Shown one piece after another: positions 1-8,189 of a stretch of DNA of 19,284 nucleotides. The position numbers and the translations under genes are program-made. The stretch's first letter is position 1. Each line of letters begins with the position of its first letter. Source of the DNA: an uncultured Erysipelotrichaceae bacterium (GTDB lineage: Bacteria; Bacillota_I; Bacilli_A; Erysipelotrichales; Erysipelotrichaceae); the NCBI GenBank assembly GCA_900319505.1, contig ONOV01000031.1:1-19284 (forward strand). Direction: 5' to 3'. The notes under the pieces are model-generated. The model searched no databases. It was not told the DNA's origin and saw only the letters and a list, made by a program, of their open reading frames with translations.

Positions 1-10
1 GGAAAAATTC

Positions 11-322
11 ATGGCAAAAAATTCTGTAAGAATTCGTCTGAAGGCTTACGAGAACAGAAGTCTGGATGCGGCTGCCGAGAAGATCGTCAAGACTGCTACT
101 GGACACGGCGCTAAGAAGATTGTCGGACCTGTTCCGCTGCCTACTGAACGTGAGGTCGTTACGATCCTGCGTGCTGTTCACAAGTATAAGGATTCCCGTG
201 AGCAGTTTGAAATCCGCACACACAAGAGACTGATTGAGATTGTCGGTCCGAGTGCTGAGACAATCGACGCATTAAGCAGACTGGATCTGCCGTCCGGTGT
301 CGATATTGAGATCAAGCTTTAA
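11..322 (+). CDS. rpsJ: 30S ribosomal protein S10
   Basis: S10 sits in the head of the 30S subunit and, in known systems, also partners NusB in transcription antitermination. The 103-residue length is normal for the family. Visible signatures are [20 protein letters not shown] near the N-terminus, GPVPLPTE at about 39-46, and [16 protein letters not shown] at about 62-77, which forms the long loop reaching into the head. The C-terminus [11 protein letters not shown] is typical. It is the first gene of the S10 operon and is followed 23 bases later by rplC. Only ten bases precede the ATG, with a weak GGAAAA purine stretch, so the operon promoter and any leader regulation lie outside the window. 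Confidence 0.97.
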   Translation: MAKNSVRIRLKAYENRSLDAAAEKIVKTATGHGAKKIVGPVPLPTEREVVTILRAVHKYKDSREQFEIRTHKRLIEIVGPSAETIDALSRLDLPSGVDIEIKL

Positions 323-345
323 GGAAAGGAACCAGGTAAAGAAAG

Positions 346-1146
346 ATGAAAGGTATCTTAGGAAGAAAGCTGGGTATGACTCAGGTCTTCACCATCGATG
401 GAACACTGATTCCTGTGACTGTCATCGATGTGAAGCCTAATGTTGTGCTTCAGAAAAAAACAGTAGAAACCGATGGCTATGAAGCCATTCAGCTGGGTTA
501 TGAAGATGTAAAGGAACACCGTTCCAACAAGCCGTCCATCGGCCATGCCAAGAAGGCTGGAACAGCTCCCAAGAAGTACATCAGAGAAATCAGAGCTGAT
601 GAAATGATGAACCTGAACCCGGGCGATGTCGTTAAAGCTGACCTGTTCAAGGCCGGTGATGTCGTTGATGTTCAGGGCACATCCAAAGGTCATGGCTACA
701 GCGGCACAATCGTTCGTAACAATGCGAGCAGAGGCCCGATGAGCCATGGTTCCGGTCATCACAGACATATCGGTTCCCTCGCTACCAACGGCCGTAACAA
801 CGGTGTTGTCAACAAGGGCACAGTGATGCCGGGTCATGAAGGCTGCTATACAACAACCAACCAGAACCTGACAGTAGTCAAGGTTGATGCGGATGAGGGC
901 TATATCCTGGTCAAGGGCAACGTTCCCGGACCGAAGAAGGGCTTAGTCATGATCCACACAACTGTCAAGCCGGTTAAGGAAGTTGCAGTTGAAGAGCTGA
1001 TCTCCTATGCAGGCGGCGATGTTCAGGAAGAGCTCAACAAGGTTGAGTCCACAATCAACGCCGAACTTGCCGAGGAAGAAAAGGCAAGACAGGCTGCTGA
1101 AGAGGCCAAGAAGAAGGCCGCAAGCGCAGCCCGGAAAGGTAAGTAA
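346..1146 (+). CDS. rplC: 50S ribosomal protein L3 with C-terminal extension
   Basis: L3 nucleates 50S assembly and reaches the peptidyl-transferase centre with its central loop. The N-terminal MKGILGRKLGMTQVF and the core motif GTSKGHGYSGTIVRN (about 111-125), followed by SRGPMSHGS (128-136), identify it. The protein is 266 residues; the family is usually about 205-215. The excess is a tail from about residue 211 rich in Ala, Glu and Lys, likely a charged helix or coiled coil. The loop after SRGPMSHGS (HHRHIGSLATNGRNNGVV) also departs from the usual HRRPGS pattern. It lies 11 bases before rplD, whose AGGAGG ribosome binding site follows the L3 stop. Confidence 0.96.
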   Translation: MKGILGRKLGMTQVFTIDGTLIPVTVIDVKPNVVLQKKTVETDGYEAIQLGYEDVKEHRSNKPSIGHAKKAGTAPKKYIREIRADEMMNLNPGDVVKADLFKAGDVVDVQGTSKGHGYSGTIVRNNASRGPMSHGSGHHRHIGSLATNGRNNGVVNKGTVMPGHEGCYTTTNQNLTVVKVDADEGYILVKGNVPGPKKGLVMIHTTVKPVKEVAVEELISYAGGDVQEELNKVESTINAELAEEEKARQAAEEAKKKAASAARKGK

Positions 1147-1157
1147 GGAGGATCACA

Positions 1158-1790
1158 ATGGCACAGATTGATGTTTACAATCAGAACGCCGAGGTAGTCA
1201 AGCAGGTTGAGCTGAACGATGCAGTATTCGCTATCGAGCCGAATCAGCAGGCGATCTACGATGCAGTTCTGACATATCTGGCAGGTCTTCGTCAGGGCAC
1301 ACATTCCACCAAGACAAGACACTTCGTATCCGGATCCGGCAAGAAGCCGTTCCGTCAGAAGGGCACAGGCCGTGCCCGTCAGGGTTCCACGAGAGCTACT
1401 CAGTGGAGACATGGTGCGATCGCTTTCGGACCGCATCCGAGAAAGTATAACCTCAAGATGAACCGCAAGGTCAGAAGACTGGCTTATCGTTCTGCTCTGT
1501 CTGAAAAGAACGCTGAGAAGAATCTGACTGTCATCGAGAATCTCAGCTTTGATGAGATGAAGACAAAGAAAGCTGTTGAACTGCTGAAGAAGTTCGGCTT
1601 CGACAGAAAGACACTGTTTGTTGCGGATCCTTCTGAAGATGTTGAAAACGCATATGTATCCATGCGCAACATCCCGAACGCTGCTCTTGTCACTGTTCCT
1701 CAGCTGAATGTCTATGACATTGCCAACGCCGACAAGATCGTGTTCACAGAAGCTGCCGCTGCAACAGCAGGGGAGGTATTTGCAGAATGA
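1158..1790 (+). CDS. rplD: 50S ribosomal protein L4
   Basis: L4 binds 23S rRNA domain I and lines the exit tunnel; in gammaproteobacteria it also represses the S10 operon, which is not established for Bacillota. At 210 residues it has the usual length. The conserved tunnel-loop block GKKPFRQKGTGRARQGSTRA is present at about 67-86, followed by QWRHGAIAFGPHPRKY and KVRRLAYRSALS. The start is fixed by GGAGG ten bases upstream of the ATG. The gene overlaps rplW by four bases (ATGA), implying coupled translation of L4 and L23. Confidence 0.96.
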   Translation: MAQIDVYNQNAEVVKQVELNDAVFAIEPNQQAIYDAVLTYLAGLRQGTHSTKTRHFVSGSGKKPFRQKGTGRARQGSTRATQWRHGAIAFGPHPRKYNLKMNRKVRRLAYRSALSEKNAEKNLTVIENLSFDEMKTKKAVELLKKFGFDRKTLFVADPSEDVENAYVSMRNIPNAALVTVPQLNVYDIANADKIVFTEAAAATAGEVFAE

Positions 1791-2074
1791 ACGCACGTGA
1801 CATTATCAGAAGACCGATCGTTACTGAGAAGTCCAACACGGTAAAAGATAGCAACTGGATCGTCTTCGAAGTAGCAAAAACTGCCAACAAGATCTCCGTT
1901 GCCCAGGCTGTCCGTGAGATCTACGGCATCAGACCGGTAGCTGTTAACATCGTTAACACAAAGCCGAAGACAAGAAGAGTCGGCCGTTATTCCGGCAAGA
2001 CAAGAGCCATCAAGAAGGCTTATGTCAAGCTTCCGGAAGGACAGACCATCGACATCTACAACTCAGAGAACTGA
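1787..2074 (+). CDS. rplW: 50S ribosomal protein L23
   Basis: L23 lies at the exit of the peptide tunnel and docks trigger factor and SRP. It is 95 residues, as is usual. Seen motifs are DIIRRPIVTEKS near the N-terminus, FEVAKTANKISVAQAVREIY in the middle and NTKPKTRRVGRYSGK, which is the rRNA-binding loop. The ATG overlaps the rplD stop in an ATGA arrangement, with GGGGAGG about 15 bases upstream inside rplD. Its stop codon falls inside a 7-bp hairpin (see the separate entry). Confidence 0.96.
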   Translation: MNARDIIRRPIVTEKSNTVKDSNWIVFEVAKTANKISVAQAVREIYGIRPVAVNIVNTKPKTRRVGRYSGKTRAIKKAYVKLPEGQTIDIYNSEN

Positions 2075-2112
2075 GTTAGAGAATCAAATATCGGAGGAAT
2101 TCGCTATCTCCG
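2060..2112 (+). other. Two tandem hairpins in the rplW-rplB junction
   Basis: The first is a perfect 7-bp stem AACTCAG/CTGAGTT (2060-2066 with 2071-2077) closing the tetraloop AGAA; it includes the rplW stop codon. The second pairs CGGAG (2092-2096) with CTCCG (2108-2112) around an 11-base loop and contains a spare GGAGG. Neither is followed by a T-run, so these are not intrinsic terminators. The 65-base gap is one of the longest inside the ribosomal cluster. Roles in mRNA processing or in decoupling L23 and L2 translation are possible but unproven. Confidence 0.45.
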
Positions 2113-2139
2113 GAAAACTGCGAAAGGAAAAAGAAAGAA

Positions 2140-2979
2140 ATGCCTATTATCAAGTATAAGCCGACCAGTGCCGGCCGCAGAAACATGTCAACTCTGGACA
2201 ACCGTGCCAGACTGACTAAGGGTGCAACCCCTGAACGTTCTCTGTTAGCGCCGAAGAAGAGCAAGGGCGGCAGAAACAATAACGGACGCATCACAACCCG
2301 TCATCAGGGCGGCGGCGTCAAGCAGAAGTACAGAATCGTCGATTTCAGACGTAACAAGGACAACGTCCCTGGCAAAGTTGCTTCCATTGAATACGATCCG
2401 AACAGAACAGCAAACATTGCTCTGATCAACTACGCTGATGGTGAAAAGCGCTACATCATCTGCCCTGCAGATCTGAATGTAGGCGATACAATCGTTTCCG
2501 GTGAAGCTGTCGATATCAAGACAGGCAACGCCATGGAAATGAAAAACATCCCTGAAGGTACATTCGTCCACAACATCGAGATGCTCCCGGGCAAGGGCGG
2601 CCAGATGGCAAGAGCTGCCGGCTCCTATGCTCAGATCCTCGGTTTTGAAGGAAAGTATGTCATCCTTCGTCTCATGAGCGGTGAAGTCCGCAAGGTTCCG
2701 GCAAACTGCCGTGCTACTATCGGTACAGTCGGCAACGCTGACTGGAACCTGGTCAACTTAGGCAAGGCCGGCCGCAACAGATGGAGAGGTATCCGTCCGA
2801 CAGTTCGTGGTTCAGCCATGAACCCTGTCGATCACCCTCATGGTGGTGGTGAAGGTAAGGCTCCTGTAGGCCGTAAGTCTCCTATGACACCTTGGGGCAA
2901 GAAAGCCATGGGTGTTAAGACTCGCAATCCTAAGAAGAAGAGCAACGATCTGATCGTCAGAAGACGCAACGGAAAATAA
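2140..2979 (+). CDS. rplB: 50S ribosomal protein L2
   Basis: L2 is required for subunit association and peptidyl-transferase activity. The 279 residues match the family (about 275). Diagnostic stretches are [14 protein letters not shown] at the N-terminus, [18 protein letters not shown] (54-71), [20 protein letters not shown] (83-102) and the C-terminal [14 protein letters not shown] block (227-240). That block holds the histidine (H232) matching E. coli H229, which is important for activity. The ribosome binding site is a modest AAAGGA at 2123-2128, eleven bases from the ATG, weaker than most in this operon. rpsS follows after 19 bases. Confidence 0.97.
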   Translation: MPIIKYKPTSAGRRNMSTLDNRARLTKGATPERSLLAPKKSKGGRNNNGRITTRHQGGGVKQKYRIVDFRRNKDNVPGKVASIEYDPNRTANIALINYADGEKRYIICPADLNVGDTIVSGEAVDIKTGNAMEMKNIPEGTFVHNIEMLPGKGGQMARAAGSYAQILGFEGKYVILRLMSGEVRKVPANCRATIGTVGNADWNLVNLGKAGRNRWRGIRPTVRGSAMNPVDHPHGGGEGKAPVGRKSPMTPWGKKAMGVKTRNPKKKSNDLIVRRRNGK

Positions 2980-2998
2980 GCTGAAAGGAGAATAGAAG

Positions 2999-3268
2999 AT
3001 GTCAAGAAGCATTAAGAAGGGCCCGTTCTGCGATGCTTACCTCCTCAAGAAGGTAGAAGAACAGAACAAGGCAAATAAAAAAGAAGTCATCAAGACATGG
3101 TCCCGCCGTTCAACGATTTTCCCGAGCTTCGTGGAACATACATTCGCTGTCTATAACGGCAAGGAACACGTTCCGGTCTATGTAACAGAAGATATGGTCG
3201 GTCATAAACTCGGTGAGTTTGTTCCGACCAGAAAGTTCAGCGGTCACGGCAGTGACAAGGCAGCATAA
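2999..3268 (+). CDS. rpsS: 30S ribosomal protein S19
   Basis: S19 forms a complex with S13 in the 30S head near the A-site tRNA. It is 89 residues, normal for the family. The start [18 protein letters not shown], the central [13 protein letters not shown] and the C-terminal [16 protein letters not shown] are canonical. GAAAGGAG lies just upstream of the ATG. It sits between rplB and rplV, in the standard S10 order, with a 15-base gap to rplV. Confidence 0.97.
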   Translation: MSRSIKKGPFCDAYLLKKVEEQNKANKKEVIKTWSRRSTIFPSFVEHTFAVYNGKEHVPVYVTEDMVGHKLGEFVPTRKFSGHGSDKAA

Positions 3269-3283
3269 GGAGAAGGTAAGAAC

Positions 3284-3619
3284 ATGGATGTAAAGTCAAC
3301 AGCAAAGACTGTCCGCGTCACCCCGCGCAAGGCCAGACTGGTTCTGGATCTTGTCAGAGGCAAGAGCGTGGATGAGGCCCTGGCAATCCTGGAGTTCACT
3401 CCGAACAAGGCTGCCGAGGCAGTATACAAGGTCGTTAAAACAGCAGCTGCTGATGCGACCAACAACTTTCAGCTGAATTATGAACAGCTGTATGTCAAAG
3501 CCTGCTATGCAGACGAAGGCATCGTCATGAAGCGTTTCAAGGCAGCAGCCAAAGGAAATGCTCATCCGAGAATGAAGAGAACAAGCCACATTACAGTTGT
3601 GGTTTCTGATGAGAGATAA
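3284..3619 (+). CDS. rplV: 50S ribosomal protein L22
   Basis: L22 contacts all 23S rRNA domains, and its beta-hairpin lines the exit tunnel beside L4. The 111-residue length is typical. The N-terminal helix motif VRVTPRKARLVLDLVRGKSV (about 11-30) is diagnostic, as is the hairpin region KRFKAAAKGNAHPRMKRTSH (about 84-103) followed by ITVVVSDE. The ATG is preceded by AAGGAGAAGG. It sits 18 bases before rpsC. Confidence 0.97.
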   Translation: MDVKSTAKTVRVTPRKARLVLDLVRGKSVDEALAILEFTPNKAAEAVYKVVKTAAADATNNFQLNYEQLYVKACYADEGIVMKRFKAAAKGNAHPRMKRTSHITVVVSDER

Positions 3620-3637
3620 GGGAGGAAGATCAAGAGT

Positions 3638-4456
3638 ATGGGACAGAAAGTAAGTCCGATCGGCATGCGTGTCGGTGTCATCCGTGACTGGAACTCCAGA
3701 TGGTATGCAGAAAAGAAAGACTTCAGCGATCTTCTGAACGAAGACGTTAAAATCAGAAATTATCTGGAAAAGAGTCTCAAGGATGCCTACATTTCCAGAA
3801 TTGAGATTGAAAGACCCGGCAAGAAGGATGTCAAGGTAATCATCCGCTGTGCCAGACCGGGTGCTGTCATCGGCAAGTCCGAGGATGGCAAGGCTGAAAA
3901 GATGGAAGCCACAAAGAAGGCGGTTGCCAAGATTGCCGGCGGCAAGAGTGTCAAGATTGATGTCATTCAGGTTGCCAATCCGGATCTGGATGCACGTCTG
4001 GTTGCCCGCAAGATCTGCGAACAGCTGGAAAACCGTCAGTCCTTCCGTGTGACACAGAAGAAGGCAATTCAGCAGACTATGCGTTCTGGTGCCAAGGGCA
4101 TCAAGACACTGTGTAAGGGCCGCTTAGGCGGTGCTGAAATCGCGCGTCAGGAAGGCTATGCAAAGGGTGTCGTTCCGCTGCATACACTGCGTTCCGATAT
4201 CGATTATGCCTGCGAAGAGGCACACACCACATACGGCAAGCTGGGCGTCAAGGTCTGGATCTGCCGCGGTGAAGTGATGCCGGGTGAAATGGTCAAGGAA
4301 CCGGAAGCACCGAAGAATTCTCTGCGCAATGACAGAAGAAACGGCCGCAGAAACAACAGACGTTTCAACAGCCGCCGCAATAACGCTGAGAACAACACAG
4401 CTGCAGCAGCACCTGTAAAGGCTGCTGCTGGGGCTGCTGAAGGAGGTAATAACTGA
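3638..4456 (+). CDS. rpsC: 30S ribosomal protein S3 with variant KH loop and C-terminal tail
   Basis: S3 shapes the mRNA entry tunnel together with S4 and S5. The N-terminal [18 protein letters not shown], a type II KH domain (about 45-110) and the C-terminal domain with [10 protein letters not shown] (161-170) and [11 protein letters not shown] (181-191) identify it. Two features are odd. The KH signature, usually IGKxG, reads [12 protein letters not shown] (77-88), about four residues longer than in B. subtilis or E. coli S3. The protein is 272 residues rather than about 215-235, because of a tail from about 218 rich in Arg, Asn and then Ala. Reading is uninterrupted, so neither looks like a frameshift. 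The tail's 3' end encodes the AGGAGGT ribosome binding site for rplP. Confidence 0.96.
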   Translation: MGQKVSPIGMRVGVIRDWNSRWYAEKKDFSDLLNEDVKIRNYLEKSLKDAYISRIEIERPGKKDVKVIIRCARPGAVIGKSEDGKAEKMEATKKAVAKIAGGKSVKIDVIQVANPDLDARLVARKICEQLENRQSFRVTQKKAIQQTMRSGAKGIKTLCKGRLGGAEIARQEGYAKGVVPLHTLRSDIDYACEEAHTTYGKLGVKVWICRGEVMPGEMVKEPEAPKNSLRNDRRNGRRNNRRFNSRRNNAENNTAAAAPVKAAAGAAEGGNN

Positions 4457-4458
4457 TT

Positions 4459-4878
4459 ATGTTAATGCCTAAGAGAGTAAAGTGGAGAAGACCGCATCGT
4501 CTCTCCTATGAAGGACGCGCCAAGGCCGGCCGTGAATTAGCATTCGGCGATTACGGTCTGGTTGCGGACGAAGGCGCTTATGTAAGCAGCGCGCAGCTCG
4601 AGGCTGCCCGTGTAGCCATGACACGTTATATGAACCGTGGCGGTCAGGTCTGGATCCGTATCTTCCCGCAGCTTGCTAAAACAAAGAAGCCTCTGGAAGT
4701 ACGTATGGGATCTGGTAAAGGTGCTCCGGATCACTGGGTTGCAGTGGTTCAGCAGGGCAGGATCATGTTTGAAGTCGGCGGTGTCGATGAGGCAACTGCC
4801 AGAGAAGCACTGCGTCTTGCGGCCAACAAGCTTGGCGTAAGAACACGCTTCATTAAGAAGGGCCAGGAGGTACGCTAA
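4459..4878 (+). CDS. rplP: 50S ribosomal protein L16
   Basis: L16 sits by the A-site tRNA elbow and is essential for late 50S maturation. The 139 residues fit the family (about 137-144). The start [14 protein letters not shown] is canonical, and the first ATG is chosen over the internal one because homologues begin ML(M/L)PKR. Further motifs are [18 protein letters not shown] (about 54-71) and [18 protein letters not shown] (about 80-97). AGGAGGT lies at 4441-4447, inside the end of rpsC. The stop-to-start gap is only two bases. Confidence 0.97.
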   Translation: MLMPKRVKWRRPHRLSYEGRAKAGRELAFGDYGLVADEGAYVSSAQLEAARVAMTRYMNRGGQVWIRIFPQLAKTKKPLEVRMGSGKGAPDHWVAVVQQGRIMFEVGGVDEATAREALRLAANKLGVRTRFIKKGQEVR

Positions 4879-4881
4879 GTC

Positions 4882-5079
4882 ATGAATGTGAAAGAAATCA
4901 GAGACCTGAGCGATGATGAACTCAAGGAAGAAGTCACATCCCTGAAAGAAGAACTCTATAACCTGCGTTTCCAGCAGGCTACGGGCGCACTGGAAAATCC
5001 TGCCCGCATCAAAGACATCAGGAAAACAATCGCACGTATCTATACTGTTATGACAGAACGTGCTGCTGCTAACAAATAA
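4882..5079 (+). CDS. rpmC: 50S ribosomal protein L29
   Basis: L29 is a small two-helix protein beside L23 at the tunnel exit. The 65 residues are the usual size. [20 protein letters not shown] followed by [20 protein letters not shown] and [11 protein letters not shown] matches the family helix pattern well. Its ribosome binding site, AGGAGGT at 4864-4870, lies in the last codons of rplP, giving a close L16-L29 coupling. rpsQ follows within 14 bases. Confidence 0.96.
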   Translation: MNVKEIRDLSDDELKEEVTSLKEELYNLRFQQATGALENPARIKDIRKTIARIYTVMTERAAANK

Positions 5080-5093
5080 AGGAGGGCATGAAA

Positions 5094-5357
5094 ATGGCAG
5101 AAAGAAACGCGAGAAAAGTCCTGCGCGGAACAGTCGTGTCCGACAAGATGGACAAGACAATCGTCGTTGAGATCAATACACAGAAGCGCCATCCTTTATA
5201 TGGCAGACATGTAAAGTTCACAACACGTTTCAAGGCGCATGATGAGAACAATGAAGCACATGTCGGTGATGTTGTTGAAGTGATGGAGACAAGACCTCTG
5301 TCCAAGGACAAGCATTACAGACTGGTCAAGGTTGTTCAGAAAGCAGTAGTTCTTTAA
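5094..5357 (+). CDS. rpsQ: 30S ribosomal protein S17
   Basis: S17 is a primary 16S rRNA binding protein with an OB fold. The ATG at 5094 is preferred over the in-frame ATG at 5088. GGAGGG at 5081-5086 is seven bases from the former but only one from the latter, and homologues begin M(S/A)ERNxRKV. From 5094 the protein is 87 residues, identical in length to B. subtilis S17. Motifs seen are [33 protein letters not shown] and [19 protein letters not shown]. It is followed by a 16-base gap to rplN. Confidence 0.95.
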   Translation: MAERNARKVLRGTVVSDKMDKTIVVEINTQKRHPLYGRHVKFTTRFKAHDENNEAHVGDVVEVMETRPLSKDKHYRLVKVVQKAVVL

Positions 5358-5373
5358 TAGGAGGCAAGGTTAG

Positions 5374-5742
5374 ATGATTCAGAATGAAACCAGACTGCAT
5401 GTAGCAGACAATACCGGTGCCAAGGAACTGCTTGTAATCAGATGCCTTGGAGGCTCCAAGAGAAAGAGAGCCAGCATCGGCGACATTGTTGTCTGTGCAG
5501 TAAAGCACGCTGCTCCTAATGGAACAGTCAAGGAAGGTCAGGTCGTCAAGGCAGTTATCGTTCGTACTGTCTATGGCGTCCGTCGTGAAAACGGCAGCTA
5601 CATCAAGTTCGATGACAACGCTGCTGTCATTATCAAGGAAGACAATACTCCGACAGGTACACGTATTTTCGGACCGGTAGCACGTGAAATCCGTGATGCA
5701 GGCTTCATGAAGATCGTATCCCTGGCACCGGAAGTACTTTAA
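5374..5742 (+). CDS. rplN: 50S ribosomal protein L14
   Basis: L14 lies at the subunit interface, takes part in bridges to 16S rRNA, and is the docking site of the silencing factor RsfS. All 122 residues align with the canonical length. [55 protein letters not shown] and [19 protein letters not shown] are family hallmarks. TAGGAGG precedes the start. The 12-base spacer to rplX carries an AAGGAGGAG site. Confidence 0.97.
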   Translation: MIQNETRLHVADNTGAKELLVIRCLGGSKRKRASIGDIVVCAVKHAAPNGTVKEGQVVKAVIVRTVYGVRRENGSYIKFDDNAAVIIKEDNTPTGTRIFGPVAREIRDAGFMKIVSLAPEVL

Positions 5743-5754
5743 GGAGGAGCCACA

Positions 5755-6078
5755 ATGAAAATCAAGACAGGTGATGAAGTCAAGGTGATCAGCGGCCATT
5801 ACAAGGGAACAGTCGGCACTGTCAAGGCCGTATTCCCGGAAGAGCATAAGGTCATTGTTGAAGGTGTCAACATGGTCAAGAAGGCTCTGAAGCCGTCCCA
5901 GGCAAATCCGGAAGGCGGCATTGTCGAAAAGGAAGCCAAGATTGATGTTTCCAACGTCATGGCTTACGACAAAAAGGCAAAGGCTGCCAGCCGTATCGGC
6001 ATCAAGTTCGATGAGAACGGCAATAAGCAGAGATATTACAAGAAGTCCGGCACAGTCGTGAAGGAGGAGAAGAAGTAA
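5755..6078 (+). CDS. rplX: 50S ribosomal protein L24
   Basis: L24 is an assembly-initiator protein of the 50S with a KOW domain. The KOW motif is seen at the N-terminus as [20 protein letters not shown], followed by [20 protein letters not shown] and [20 protein letters not shown]. At 107 residues it is normal (about 101-105), with a few extra Lys and Glu at the end. The C-terminal codons KEEKK supply the purine-rich AAGGAGGAGAAG used as the ribosome binding site of rplE. The last base of its TAA is the first base of the rplE ATG. Confidence 0.96.
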   Translation: MKIKTGDEVKVISGHYKGTVGTVKAVFPEEHKVIVEGVNMVKKALKPSQANPEGGIVEKEAKIDVSNVMAYDKKAKAASRIGIKFDENGNKQRYYKKSGTVVKEEKK

Positions 6079-6617
6079 TGAACCGTCTCGAACAGAAATA
6101 TGTTGAAACAGTTAAGCCTTCACTGATGAAAGAATTCGGCTACAAGTCCGTTATGGAAGCGCCGAAGCTGGAGAAGGTTGTCCTCAACATGGGTGTCGGC
6201 GATGCGATCGTCAACCCGAAGCTGCTGGATGAAGCAGTTGAGGAAATGACCCTTATTTCCGGTCAGAAGCCGGTTATCACAAAGGCAAAGAAGTCCATCG
6301 CTAACTTCAAGCTTCGTGAAGGAATGAGCATCGGCTGCAAAGTCACTCTCCGCGGTGAGAGAATGTACGAATTCCTCGACAAGCTCTTCAACATTGACCT
6401 GCCGCGTGTCAGAGATTTCCACGGCGTCAGCGGAACAGCATTCGACGGCAGAGGCAACTATACTCTGGGCGTAAAGGAACAGCTGATTTTCCCTGAAATT
6501 GACTACGATAAGGTCAATAAGGTCAGAGGTCTGGATGTTGTCATTGTTACAACTGCCAAGACCAACAAAGAAGCATATGCGCTGCTGAAGGAACTCGGCA
6601 TGCCGTTTGAGAAGTGA
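6078..6617 (+). CDS. rplE: 50S ribosomal protein L5
   Basis: L5 binds 5S rRNA with L18 and contacts S13 and P-site tRNA. At 179 residues it has the same length as B. subtilis L5. Motifs include [14 protein letters not shown] (about 30-43), [20 protein letters not shown] (about 63-82), [20 protein letters not shown] and [17 protein letters not shown]. The one-base TAATG overlap with rplX implies translational coupling. The next gene is the zinc-type S14. Confidence 0.97.
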   Translation: MNRLEQKYVETVKPSLMKEFGYKSVMEAPKLEKVVLNMGVGDAIVNPKLLDEAVEEMTLISGQKPVITKAKKSIANFKLREGMSIGCKVTLRGERMYEFLDKLFNIDLPRVRDFHGVSGTAFDGRGNYTLGVKEQLIFPEIDYDKVNKVRGLDVVIVTTAKTNKEAYALLKELGMPFEK

Positions 6618-6630
6618 GAAGGAGAACGAA

Positions 6631-6816
6631 ATGGCAAAGAAATCTCAGAAAGTAAGACAGGCGCGTCCTGCTAAGTTCTCTACACGTGAATATACACGCT
6701 GCCGGATCTGCGGACGTCCTCATTCTGTCATCCGTAAGTACGGTATCTGCAGAATCTGTTTCAGAGAACTGGCTTACAAGGGCCAGATCCCTGGTGTACG
6801 CAAGGCCAGCTGGTAA
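6631..6816 (+). CDS. rpsN: 30S ribosomal protein S14, zinc-binding type Z
   Basis: S14 is a late-binding head protein. The start at 6631 ([10 protein letters not shown]) is chosen over the in-frame ATG at 6607: AAGGAG at 6619-6624 is correctly spaced from 6631, while 6607 lies inside rplE. The result is 61 residues, the length of type Z S14. Zinc ligands are visible as C24-R-I-C27 and C40-R-I-C43, so this is the zinc-dependent (C+) form, sometimes named rpsZ. The C-terminal [11 protein letters not shown] is canonical. A zinc-independent paralogue elsewhere in the genome cannot be assessed from here. Confidence 0.96.
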   Translation: MAKKSQKVRQARPAKFSTREYTRCRICGRPHSVIRKYGICRICFRELAYKGQIPGVRKASW

Positions 6817-6831
6817 GGAGGTAACGTTAAG

Positions 6832-7230
6832 ATGAATATGACAGATCCGATTGCGGACATGCTCACCAGAATCCGTAATGGCATTCAGGCACGCATGGAG
6901 ACCGTTGACGTAGCTCCTTACAGCAGAGTCAAGGCTGAAATTGCCCGTATTCTGAAGGCTGAAGGCTACATCGAAAATTATGCCGTTGAGGGCGAGGGCA
7001 TTGAAAAGAAAATCGTCGTCACGCTGAAGTATTCACACGGCCAGAGTGTCATCAGCGGAATCAAGCGTATTTCCAAGCCGGGTTTACGTGTTTATGCCAA
7101 GGGTGATGAAGTACCGAAGGTACTGAATGGCTTAGGCACAGCAATCATCTCCACTTCCAATGGCATGATGACTGACAGAGATGCACGCAAACAGCATATC
7201 GGCGGCGAAGTTGTCGCTTATATCTGGTAA
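6832..7230 (+). CDS. rpsH: 30S ribosomal protein S8
   Basis: S8 binds the central domain of 16S rRNA; in E. coli it represses the spc operon at the L5 region, which is not shown for this group. The protein has 132 residues, as in B. subtilis. The start [17 protein letters not shown] matches homologues beginning M(V)MTDPIADML, so ATG 6832 is used, preceded by TAAGGAGGT. The C-terminal part [33 protein letters not shown] and GGEVVAYIW is the conserved RNA-binding half. Confidence 0.97.
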   Translation: MNMTDPIADMLTRIRNGIQARMETVDVAPYSRVKAEIARILKAEGYIENYAVEGEGIEKKIVVTLKYSHGQSVISGIKRISKPGLRVYAKGDEVPKVLNGLGTAIISTSNGMMTDRDARKQHIGGEVVAYIW

Positions 7231-7249
7231 TTAAAGGAAAGGATAAAAA

Positions 7250-7798
7250 ATGTCACGTATCGGAAATAAGGCGATTACCATTCCGGCCGGCGTTGAAGTC
7301 AGCGTCGCGGACGGCAATGAGGTGACTGTTAAGGGACCCAAGGGAACCCTGACCAGAAAATTCTCCCCGCTGATGGCAATCGAAATCAACGAAAATGTTC
7401 TGACGGTAAAACGTCCTGATGAAGAAAAGCACACAAAGCAGCTTCATGGCACAACACGTGCTCTGATTGCCACCATGATTGAAGGTGTCTCCAAAGGCTA
7501 TGCCAAGACACTGAAGATCGTAGGTATCGGTTACAGAGCTGCCTTAGCCGGCAGCAAGCTGACCCTGAATGTCGGCTTCTCTCACCCGGTTGACTTCACT
7601 GTTCCGGAAGGACTGGAAGTCAAGGTACCGGATGCCAATACCATCCAGATCAGCGGTATCGACAAGCAGCTTGTCGGTCAGTTCGCTGCTGTTGTCAGAT
7701 CCATTAAGAAGCCTGAACCTTACCATGGAAAGGGTATCCTCTATGATGGAGAACATATCCGCCGTAAGGAAGGCAAGACAGCTGCGGCTAAGAAGTAA
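7250..7798 (+). CDS. rplF: 50S ribosomal protein L6
   Basis: L6 lies near the GTPase-associated centre and is needed for late assembly. The 182 residues contain the two duplicated domains expected of the family. Signatures are [29 protein letters not shown], the interdomain [19 protein letters not shown] (about 80-98) and the C-terminal [20 protein letters not shown] (about 152-171). AAAGGAAAGGA precedes the ATG. rplR follows after 17 bases. Confidence 0.97.
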   Translation: MSRIGNKAITIPAGVEVSVADGNEVTVKGPKGTLTRKFSPLMAIEINENVLTVKRPDEEKHTKQLHGTTRALIATMIEGVSKGYAKTLKIVGIGYRAALAGSKLTLNVGFSHPVDFTVPEGLEVKVPDANTIQISGIDKQLVGQFAAVVRSIKKPEPYHGKGILYDGEHIRRKEGKTAAAKK

Positions 7799-7815
7799 GG
7801 GAAGGAGAGAGATAT

Positions 7816-8172
7816 ATGCTGAATAAGACAAAGAAGAATGAAGAACGTATCCGCCGGCATAAGCGTGTACGCAGAGTAGTCAGCGGTACTCCCGACTGCC
7901 CTAGACTGAACGTATTCCGTTCCAATGCGCACATCTATGCTCAGGTAATTGATGACACCAAGGGTGTCACACTGTGCTCTGCCAGCTCCAAGGATCTCAA
8001 GCTGGAAAATGGCGGCAATGTTGAAGCAGCCAAGCAGGTTGGTGCAGCAATTGCTGAAAAGTGCAAGGCACTGAACATCGAATCTGTCCGTTTCGACAGA
8101 GGCGGTTATGTATATCACGGAAGAGTCCAGGCGCTGGCTGATGCGGCCAGAGAAGCCGGACTGAAGTTCTGA
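7816..8172 (+). CDS. rplR: 50S ribosomal protein L18
   Basis: L18 binds 5S rRNA in the central protuberance. At 118 residues it fits the family (about 116-122). Diagnostic stretches are [20 protein letters not shown] (about 14-33), [20 protein letters not shown] and [20 protein letters not shown] near the end. GGAAGGAGAG precedes the start. The reading ends in TGATG, where an in-frame ATG of the S5 frame overlaps the stop, but the S5 start is placed 18 bases later (see rpsE). Confidence 0.96.
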   Translation: MLNKTKKNEERIRRHKRVRRVVSGTPDCPRLNVFRSNAHIYAQVIDDTKGVTLCSASSKDLKLENGGNVEAAKQVGAAIAEKCKALNIESVRFDRGGYVYHGRVQALADAAREAGLKF

Positions 8173-8189
8173 TGGAAGGGAGAAAAGAA

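Noticed and set aside
1023..1796. Long open frame on the minus strand (about 257 codons) opposite rplC/rplD
   Set aside because: It lies antisense to recognisable L3 and L4 genes, has no family resemblance, and reflects codon bias of the + strand genes.
8172..8189. ATG 8172 overlapping the rplR stop as the S5 start
   Set aside because: No ribosome binding site upstream; AAGGGAG at 8176-8182 points to ATG 8190. Coupled re-initiation cannot be fully excluded.
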